Positions 1 through 5,637 of a stretch of DNA of 5,637 nucleotides are shown piece after piece. Positions within the stretch are counted from its first letter, which is position 1, and each line of letters starts with the position of its first letter. The stretch is from assembly GCA_947174955.1 (NCBI GenBank), contig CAMWKX010000094.1, positions 1-5,637 of the forward strand. Direction: 5' to 3'. Source of the DNA: an uncultured Clostridia bacterium. Lineage in GTDB: Bacteria > Bacillota > Clostridia > Christensenellales > Borkfalkiaceae. A program made the position numbers and the translations under genes. Under the pieces are notes generated by a model. It made no database searches, was not told the DNA's origin, and saw nothing but the letters and a program-made list of their open reading frames with translations.

Positions 1-3000
1 CTTTCGAGCGATGAATACCCCTCGCCGTCGTCGCCTTGCACGGGCGAAAGGGTAGCGAAGTGTTTAATTGGCGGCATCTGCCATTCGTCGCCGACAATCA
101 CGCACTGCTTTGCGCGGAAGAGTACGGGCAACACGAGCGCGGGTTCTAACTGGCTTGCCTCGTCAACGATGAGCACGTCGAAGTCCTCGTATCCCTTGCC
201 GTCGAACAGCAGACTTGCCGTGTACGGCGAAAGAATAAGACAGCGTTTCAGCTTTAAAATCGCGTCGGCGTGCCGCTTGAACGTAAGGCGCATATTTTCG
301 TTCGGGTTTCTGTCCTCGATAAATATGAAGTCGCTGTCGTCGGGTTTTATGCGCGATATACACTTGCCTTCTATAAGCTTTGCGTTGAGCGCGCACAGCC
401 TGTTTTCCACCTCTTCCAGCCTGTTAAAATCGTTTTTCGCGCGTGCGCCCAGACCGTTGCGCAAAATTTTAAGCCCCGCGTTTTCGGCGCGTACAGCAAG
501 CGTATAGAAAGAGTGCGCGAACGCGTCCTTGAATGTTGCGCCCGCGGGCAGTTTTTCGCCCCTTTCGAAGGGATAGAAAAACGCGTTTAAATCGAGCGCG
601 CTGCTCTGACCGTTCTTGATCGCAAAGTAGCTTGCCGCGGCGGCGAGCGCCTCGCGGTTGCGCGACTGCCCCGCCATAATTTTAAGGTCACCAAACGTGT
701 TGTCGCCACCGTTTATCGAGTAGTAATTTTTAAAATATTTTTCGCCGAACTCCGTCAGCGCGTTTACCGTCTTATCTATACTTTCCGCAACGCCGAGCGG
801 CTTTAACTGCGCGTACGCCTTGACTGCGTTTTCAGCCGAAACGCCCTGCTTTTTGCACGCCGCGATAAAGTCTGCCGCGCCGATTAAACTTGCGGCAACA
901 GACCTTTCGTAGCCCCCGCACGCGCCTGTAATCTTATCGAATTTTTTAAGTTCTTCGGCGAGAAGGTTTAGCTTATGCGCGGCGTTCAGTCCGTCCGCAA
1001 GTTCGCCGACCGTATTTTCTTCCGCGCCCTTGACAATCGAATAGCAACCACTTAAAAACTCGTAGTTTTCGCAAAGCCCGTCTATATATGCGCGCAACGG
1101 TAAATGCGCACCTGCACACCCTTTCACTACCGCATATATACATTCGCTCTGCTCTTCCTCAATCCGTCCGCGTAAGACTTTATAAAGCCCCTCTTTGCCC
1201 GCCTCGACTTCGCTTTCAAGCTCTTCTATGTGGGAATAATGCCTCGTTGCCCCCACAATATCCCTGAACGAAGGCGATTTTAAGAAACTTAATTCGCATA
1301 ATGCCGCGTATGCTTTTTTAGCCTTGAAATCAAATGCTTTGGGTTTTTCGGGACAGCATTCAAAATACCGCGACAGCGCTCTTACACCGTTTGCAAGTAT
1401 TTCCGCGCCGCCCTCGAAATGACTTTCATCGAACACTTCGCAGCACTTAGCGGCTAAATTGAGGCACTCGTTTTCCGCGCTCTTTATCTTGTCCGAAATA
1501 GACGCAAGGCGGGAAAGAGCCTCGTCGCCGATATTATCGAATATGCGCGCATTTGCACATATGAGTTTAAGCTCATTTAAAGTCAGCGGATAATACGCCG
1601 ACAGCCCGTACAGCTTTTCAAGCTTTTCCGCAGAGATTTCTTCGGTTAAAGCGAGCGGCTCTGCCGTACATTTTTCGCAATCCGAAAGTCTGCTCTTTAC
1701 GCGTTCGACGGCTTGTTCGCAGTCGACAATTTCCGCAAGCTTTTCAACTTCGCTTACGCCGAGCGTGCTTTTAATCGCGCCCGCGACTTCCGAAAGAGTA
1801 AGTCCGTCGACCGAAACGCCGCAATCTTTAACCGCCTCGCAAACGGCGGTATAAACGCCTTCGACGCCGTCGGAAATGCGCGCGCAATCATTGACCGCGC
1901 CCTCCGAATCGCACGACAGATTTATGCCGAACCAGGGGGATTTATACACTTCGTGCCCGCCGTTGTCGGATAACACGGCAAACGCCTTTTCCGCCTCGCC
2001 GACGTTATAAAGCATAGCGTTATACTGTTCGCGCGTGACCTGTGCAACCGCCCTTTCGTCGGCAAACTCCACGACGGGCAGATTGTCCGTACACGTTGCC
2101 GCCAACGCCGAATAAAAGCTGTCGCCCGCAACGCAATTATTGTCGAACATCAATTGTGCGTAAGCCGAGAGCGAACGCATAATCTTGGCGCGCTCCGCCG
2201 TAGCCTGCATAAGGTCCGCTTCGAGCGTTGCGCTTGCGCGGTATTCCCTGCAATCGGAAAGCAGCAGTTTGAAGTCGCGCTTGACCTCGTCGGGACTCAT
2301 TTTTGCCGCCGTCCTCTCCGTTTCGCTGTCCAAGAGCATTGTAAACTTGCGTAACGATTCGGGCAGCTTGGCGTACACCTCGGTGAGCGCCGATATTTTC
2401 TTGCTTGCAAACAGCACTTTTTTGCCGCGCGAAATGAGTGCGGCGAGCATATTCGCAATGGTAACTGTCTTGCCCGTGCCCGGCGGTCCCTTGACTATCA
2501 TCGACCGTCCGTTCACGACGTCCGCTATTATCTTTTCCTGCACGCTGTCGCGCTGCAAGACGAACTCGGGCAAAACAGCCTCTCCGTCGAATAAGTCGGG
2601 CGAAGAGCTTTCGAAAATCTTTTCCACCAGCGGGTGGGAATAAATCTTGTCTTTATTGCGCCTTATGTCGTAGTAGGTGCACAGCTCGTCGTGCTTGTAC
2701 TGCGAAACCGCAACAACGCCCTTGTCGAACTCGAACAGCGTGCCATAGCCGCCTGCGTTGCAGTTTTTGATATACTCCGCAACTTTATCGAAATACTCCG
2801 CGCCGTTACCCAGCAATTGCAGGTCGACGGGCTCGCTCAAAGACGAGCCGACCGCGGGCAGTCCGTTTGCCAGCTCCTCGGAATAGACCTGCGCAAGCTT
2901 AGCAATAAGGCAGGGATTGACGTAAACGTCGTCGGCGACGAACTCCACGGAAACGGGCGCGGAAGCGCTAGACACCACGAGCTTTACGGGATAAATCAGA

Positions 3001-3434
3001 AACGGCGTGGTCACGTCCTTTAAAATTTCCTTGCCGCGCTCCTTGACGCACAGCCGCCATTTCAGCGCGCCCACGCTTAAAAACAGCGGGTTGTTGCCGC
3101 GGGCAATCAGATCTTTTCTCGCCCCAGCAATGAATGCGTGAAGCGACTTAACGTCGCTTTTTACGTCGGCAGTCGCCCACGAAAAGGTATTCGAGCCGGT
3201 CGTAACGCGCTGTTCGCCGCCCGATAAGGCGCTGTTCAAAAGCACCGTGTTGCCCGTTTTTCCGTATCTTTCGGCGGCAGTCGAAAGCGCGTACGCGCTC
3301 AAATCCGCGCACGCGTGCGAGAGCAGAAAGGTCGCCCCTCCGCCCGCATTCAAATCTATAAGCTTGTTGTCGGCAACCTCGTTTATATGTAAAAGCTCGC
3401 CGATAAAGCCGTCTAAATACTGAGTATCTTTCAT
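1..3434 (-). CDS. Superfamily 1 DUF4011-type DNA/RNA helicase, 3' end beyond the window
   Basis: This is the N-terminal 1144 codons of a large ATP-dependent helicase or translocase; the frame is open from ATG at 3434 to the window edge with no stop. Residues 90-190 look like the DUF4011 N-terminal region, with NNPLFLSVGALKWRL at 114 onward followed by a PFLIYPVKL strand and the VNPCLIAKLAQVY segment. A Q-motif-like glutamine (Q294 or Q299) precedes Walker A GPPGTGKT at 316-323 (K322 and T323 bind nucleotide). A motif Ia/Ic-like stretch with KKVLFASKKISAL follows at about 338-350. Residues from about 395 to 1060 are a long, mostly helical insertion rich in Glu, Lys, Ala and Cys. CLILSPYTASLLFD (1065-1078) leads into motif II, DEASQ at 1091-1095, which holds the Mg and catalytic Asp-Glu. 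Motif III reads GDEWQMPP at 1115-1122; most relatives have a residue such as K or P where W1118 sits. Motifs IV-VI and any C-terminal nuclease-like domain lie off the window, so activity and accessory domains cannot be judged. It starts 15 bases after the upstream stop. Family call is firm; substrate and role are unknown. Confidence 0.93.
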   Translation of the reverse strand, partial: MKDTQYLDGFIGELLHINEVADNKLIDLNAGGGATFLLSHACADLSAYALSTAAERYGKTGNTVLLNSALSGGEQRVTTGSNTFSWATADVKSDVKSLHAFIAGARKDLIARGNNPLFLSVGALKWRLCVKERGKEILKDVTTPFLIYPVKLVVSSASAPVSVEFVADDVYVNPCLIAKLAQVYSEELANGLPAVGSSLSEPVDLQLLGNGAEYFDKVAEYIKNCNAGGYGTLFEFDKGVVAVSQYKHDELCTYYDIRRNKDKIYSHPLVEKIFESSSPDLFDGEAVLPEFVLQRDSVQEKIIADVVNGRSMIVKGPPGTGKTVTIANMLAALISRGKKVLFASKKISALTEVYAKLPESLRKFTMLLDSETERTAAKMSPDEVKRDFKLLLSDCREYRASATLEADLMQATAERAKIMRSLSAYAQLMFDNNCVAGDSFYSALAATCTDNLPVVEFADERAVAQVTREQYNAMLYNVGEAEKAFAVLSDNGGHEVYKSPWFGINLSCDSEGAVNDCARISDGVEGVYTAVCEAVKDCGVSVDGLTLSEVAGAIKSTLGVSEVEKLAEIVDCEQAVERVKSRLSDCEKCTAEPLALTEEISAEKLEKLYGLSAYYPLTLNELKLICANARIFDNIGDEALSRLASISDKIKSAENECLNLAAKCCEVFDESHFEGGAEILANGVRALSRYFECCPEKPKAFDFKAKKAYAALCELSFLKSPSFRDIVGATRHYSHIEELESEVEAGKEGLYKVLRGRIEEEQSECIYAVVKGCAGAHLPLRAYIDGLCENYEFLSGCYSIVKGAEENTVGELADGLNAAHKLNLLAEELKKFDKITGACGGYERSVAASLIGAADFIAACKKQGVSAENAVKAYAQLKPLGVAESIDKTVNALTEFGEKYFKNYYSINGGDNTFGDLKIMAGQSRNREALAAAASYFAIKNGQSSALDLNAFFYPFERGEKLPAGATFKDAFAHSFYTLAVRAENAGLKILRNGLGARAKNDFNRLEEVENRLCALNAKLIEGKCISRIKPDDSDFIFIEDRNPNENMRLTFKRHADAILKLKRCLILSPYTASLLFDGKGYEDFDVLIVDEASQLEPALVLPVLFRAKQCVIVGDEWQMPPIKHFATLSPVQGDDGEGYSSLE

Positions 3435-3437
3435 TAT

Positions 3438-3445
3438 TCCCGCCC
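3438..3445 (-). promoter_or_regulatory. Weak, closely spaced ribosome binding site candidate for the helicase gene
   Basis: Minus-strand sequence GGGCGGGA lies just before the ATG at 3434; the last G is four bases from the start codon. It is G-rich but a poor match to AGGAGG, and the spacing is short. It still supports ATG 3434 as the start, because it sits in the 15-base gap after the zincin stop and the frame has no better in-frame start before the DUF4011-like region. Coupling to the preceding gene may contribute. Confidence 0.35.
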
Positions 3446-3449
3446 GAAG

Positions 3450-5405
3450 TCAATCTAAATCGATTGCATTTAAAATCACGTCCGCGCTGCCGTATTTTCC
3501 CAGACAGTCGTTGGCAAACGCCCTTGCGTCGCTCTCGACAACCTGCACCGCATACGTGCTGTAACTTTTTGAATTTGTAACGTAGTTTGAAAAATTGTAC
3601 TGCCACTCGGCTATACGCCCCGCCGTAACATACAGCTCCGACGCATACCACTGCTGCCAGCCCGCCTGTATGCAGTAATGCTGAAAGGCGTGATAGCATT
3701 CGTGACAGATGGTGTTGGCGATGCCGCTCAGATTTTCGGTATGGCTTTGCTTGTACAGCACCCTTTTGCCGCCGTCGCAGCACAGCCCCGACGCGCCGCC
3801 CGCAAGACTTTCTGAAATTTCAACCTTGGGCACGGTCTCCACGCCGAGAGTGCGCATTACCAGCTTGGTCGCTTCGGCAATTCTCTCCGCCTTCACCTCT
3901 TTGGGGAAGCCCTTCCAGTCGTCGGCGGAAGCGCCGCTTAAAAGACAATAAAGGCAGATTGCCGCGCACTTTTCGAAGATAGTGAAGTTGCCCTCGGCAA
4001 TCTTGCGGATATTTTCGGGATTGACCGCCCTTATATCGTCGTAGTCGAAACGCTTTGCCTTGTTGACTACTATATCGTCGTGATAATTGCCCCAGCCGAC
4101 GTCGATAAACAGCGCCTGGCGGGGGAGTTTGAGCATATATTTCTGCGCCGCTGAAAAGTTTATACGCGATAGATCCGAGGCTATCTTCTTCCAGTCTGCG
4201 TCCGCGTTGAAGGCCTTTACCGCCTCGTTTAAACCAACGTACCCGCAAAAGGGCAGGTTTTCCTTTACATATAATTCGTCGCCGTCTGGCAACATTTTCA
4301 GCTCTTTCAAAAGCTCGCAGGTCTGCGCAAAATCGGGCATCGAAAGGTACAGAAAGCTTATATCCAGCTCGGACAAATCGCCGTTTGCTGCTTTGACCGC
4401 CTCGTCGTATACGCCGCGCGTACCGTCGTCGGCAACCAGGTAAGCGCGCCTGCCGCCCTTACAAAAGCGCATTACCTCGCGGTAAAAATCGCCCTTGTTT
4501 GCGGCGCGGAAGTGCGGCATACCGTAAATTATGACGTCCGCTCCCGCCCTTGTCAGACTGTTGAAAAACTCGGTAACGGAGCCGCTTTCGGCGTTCTCGA
4601 ACGCCAGCGACTGTACTTTATATATAGTGTTGCCCCCGGAATATATGCCCGCGAACAGTTCCGCCTCGTCCGAAAAGGGCGTGAACAGCACGAGGGCGCG
4701 CGCAAGGTCGGATATGTCGGTTGAGGGATAGTATTCGTATCTCTTGCCGCTCAACGCCTCTGTTATATCTTCGGCGGCGGTACGCATTAAAGCGTCGACC
4801 TGCTCTTTCGCCAGCGTTGCCGCAGCGTTGTCCGCAAGCGCGGCGAGTTCCCTTAAATCGCCGATAATCTGCGCCTTTAACTCGGGAAAGCACGCGCCGT
4901 CCGAAAAAAGCTGTTCGGGGAGGTTCAGCCCCTCGATTTGCTTGATTTTGTCTGCAAGCGCTTTCGAAACCTGCCTGCACTCCTCGGAGGTCTGCGCGAC
5001 GCACCGCCCCTCGTTATCGCACAGCCGCGCCTTCAATAAAACCGCGTCCGCCATAACAGCGTCGGTATCTCTTGCGCACTTGTGCACGCGTGCAATAAGT
5101 TCGCCCGTCTTCTTAAAGCCTAGCTCTTCGCACTCCCTTTGCGCGCCGTCAGAAAATTCGTCCAACACTGTAAAATCGGCGTGCTCGTACCCCTCGCAGA
5201 AGTATTCCGAGGCAAGCGCTTTGAGGCGCAGTTTAATTTGTAAGAACTGCGCGTTTTCGCGGTTTTCGGCGCTGACCGCCTTTTCGAGCGCGCCGCCCTC
5301 GAACAAAACCGCAAGACTGTCCGCCGCGCAGATAAGTTCGGCGCGGTTACAGCTTTTGATATAAACGCCGTAAGCGGAATTTATAATCTCGATTATGGTC
5401 GGCAT
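3450..5405 (-). CDS. Uncharacterised 651-residue protein with C-terminal HExxH zincin (metallopeptidase-like) domain
   Basis: This complete gene runs from ATG at 5405 to TGA at 3452-3450. Its last 130 residues look like a zinc-dependent peptidase. A strand-rich lead-in (VPKVEISESLAGG from 525, then KRVLYK) precedes the helix ANTICHECYHAFQHY at 563-577, with H568 and H572 as zinc ligands and E569 as the catalytic base. The likely third ligand is E624 in VVESDARAFA (622-631). The HExxH, FxNY and E-x-D-A-R-A-F layout recalls zincins found in Firmicutes phage and polymorphic-toxin proteins; that comparison is from memory. Residues 1-215 are mostly helical. Residues 225-360 alternate strands and helices (VLFTPF at 239, ADVIIYGMPHF at 289, RAYLVADDG at 320, DISFLYLSMP at 348), like a Rossmann-type fold, but no P-loop is visible. 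Residues 431-520 hold a second compact region with ALFIDVGWGNY. There is no signal peptide or membrane segment, so it is probably cytosolic. It lies 3 bases after the upstream gene and 15 before the helicase gene, so it is probably co-expressed with both. The target is unknown. Confidence 0.9.
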   Translation of the reverse strand: MPTIIEIINSAYGVYIKSCNRAELICAADSLAVLFEGGALEKAVSAENRENAQFLQIKLRLKALASEYFCEGYEHADFTVLDEFSDGAQRECEELGFKKTGELIARVHKCARDTDAVMADAVLLKARLCDNEGRCVAQTSEECRQVSKALADKIKQIEGLNLPEQLFSDGACFPELKAQIIGDLRELAALADNAAATLAKEQVDALMRTAAEDITEALSGKRYEYYPSTDISDLARALVLFTPFSDEAELFAGIYSGGNTIYKVQSLAFENAESGSVTEFFNSLTRAGADVIIYGMPHFRAANKGDFYREVMRFCKGGRRAYLVADDGTRGVYDEAVKAANGDLSELDISFLYLSMPDFAQTCELLKELKMLPDGDELYVKENLPFCGYVGLNEAVKAFNADADWKKIASDLSRINFSAAQKYMLKLPRQALFIDVGWGNYHDDIVVNKAKRFDYDDIRAVNPENIRKIAEGNFTIFEKCAAICLYCLLSGASADDWKGFPKEVKAERIAEATKLVMRTLGVETVPKVEISESLAGGASGLCCDGGKRVLYKQSHTENLSGIANTICHECYHAFQHYCIQAGWQQWYASELYVTAGRIAEWQYNFSNYVTNSKSYSTYAVQVVESDARAFANDCLGKYGSADVILNAIDLD

Positions 5406-5411
5406 ATATTA
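5403..5411 (-). other. Tight stop-start junction (TAA, 3 bases, ATG) between two in-frame genes
   Basis: The minus strand reads TAA TAT ATG here: the charged protein stops and the zincin protein starts two codons later in the same frame. The 20 bases before the ATG (AT- and A-rich, with only AAGAAA as a purine run) lack a recognisable AGGAGG-type site. Reinitiation or translational coupling from the upstream gene is therefore the likely way the zincin gene is translated. Removal or readthrough of this single TAA would fuse the two proteins. The juxtaposition is directly visible; the coupling is inferred. Confidence 0.5.
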
Positions 5412-5637
5412 TTTATCGTCGTTTCTTATGTTAAAGGGCGCAACGGTGTTTTTGTCGTCGGAAGAAGGAGCTGCCGCGCCCGCCCTCTTTGCAAGGCGGC
5501 TTTCAAGTCTCTTCTTCGCGTCATCCTCGCTGACGGCTCCGCCTCTCACGCCGGTCTTCTGTCCCTGCAAACGCTGTCTGCGCGCCTCTTCATGCTCGCG
5601 CAGGATACGCTCTTCGACACGGCGGAGTTCACGCATT
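5409..5637 (-). CDS. C-terminal end of a charged, helical protein of unknown function (5' end beyond the window)
   Basis: The frame is open from the right edge of the window to TAA at 5411-5409, giving at least 75 residues. An ATG lies at 5636-5634, only one base from the edge, so whether it is the true start or an internal methionine cannot be decided; an internal one seems more likely because no upstream sequence is available to show a ribosome binding site. The visible part begins with a strongly charged helix (residues 1-23, rich in Arg and Glu, coiled-coil-like), then a Gly/Val linker, a second Lys/Arg/Glu helix (38-52), an Ala/Pro/Ser/Asp-rich flexible stretch (53-62) and the tail APFNIRNDDK. 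No domain is recognisable and no catalytic motif is seen. It ends 3 bases before the zincin gene and in the same frame, which suggests coupled translation. It may be the tail of a larger protein in the same operon. Confidence 0.7.
   Translation of the reverse strand, partial: MRELRRVEERILREHEEARRQRLQGQKTGVRGGAVSEDDAKKRLESRLAKRAGAAAPSSDDKNTVAPFNIRNDDK

Noticed and set aside
169..590. Overlapping plus-strand open frames at the left end
   Set aside because: They lie opposite the pre-motif II and motif II part of the helicase, which is unmistakable in the minus frame, so they are shadows.
2185..2643. Plus-strand open frame of 152 codons opposite the helicase Walker A region
   Set aside because: It is antisense to the well-supported helicase frame, is Ser/Leu-rich as expected from reverse reading of GC-rich codons, and shows no domain or ribosome binding site.
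3435..3449. Possible terminator or promoter in the gap between the zincin and helicase genes
   Set aside because: The gap is only 15 bases, with no inverted repeat or T-run and no room for promoter boxes.
3458..3465. Eight-base palindrome AATCGATT near the zincin stop codon
   Set aside because: It lies within coding sequence (the Ala-Ile-Asp-Leu-Asp end), occurs once, and is short enough to arise by chance.
3148..3783. Minus-strand open frame of 211 codons crossing the zincin-helicase boundary
   Set aside because: It overlaps both real genes in another frame, is extremely Arg-rich and shows no motif; it is a frame shadow.
4744..5364. Plus-strand open frame of 206 codons opposite the N-terminal part of the zincin gene
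   Set aside because: Its composition (Ser, Ala, Cys-rich, low complexity) is that of an antisense shadow, and the minus-strand frame over the same bases is part of a 651-residue gene with a clear domain.

Overview
The window is a tightly packed, single-strand stretch of bacterial coding DNA. All real genes run on the minus strand, so it reads right to left. It contains the 3' end of a small charged protein (5637-5409), a complete 651-residue protein with a C-terminal HExxH zinc-peptidase-like domain (5405-3450), and the first 1144 codons of a very large superfamily 1 (SF1) helicase of the DUF4011 type (3434-1). The helicase runs off the window before its C-terminal motifs. The gaps between genes are 3 and 15 bases. 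No promoter or terminator is visible, so the three are most simply read as one transcript whose start and end both lie outside the window. The plus strand holds only open frames antisense to these genes. I see no RNA gene, mobile element, CRISPR array or notable repeat.

The helicase is the best supported call. Reading the minus strand from ATG at 3434 gives one uninterrupted frame to the window edge. It carries a DUF4011-like N-terminus, a perfect Walker A motif (GPPGTGKT, residues 316-323), a motif Ia/Ic region, a very long helical insertion, motif II (DEASQ, 1091-1095) and a motif III variant (GDEWQMPP, 1115-1122). The upstream gene ends in HECYH (568-572) followed 52 residues later by an ESDARAFA segment. 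This is the layout of a zincin metallopeptidase whose third zinc ligand is a glutamate. Its N-terminal 560 residues match nothing I recognise.

Putting an SF1 DUF4011 helicase next to a zincin-domain protein and a small charged protein resembles a multi-gene accessory cassette, with anti-phage defence or another conflict role as the leading guess. That role is inference from context; nothing in the window proves it. The base composition is moderate in GC (about half, by eye), with a preference for GCG, GGC and GAA/GAG mixed with TTA, TTT and AAA codons. Genes are closely spaced and Shine-Dalgarno signals are weak. This would suit an uncultured gut-type Clostridia lineage, but the assignment is low confidence.
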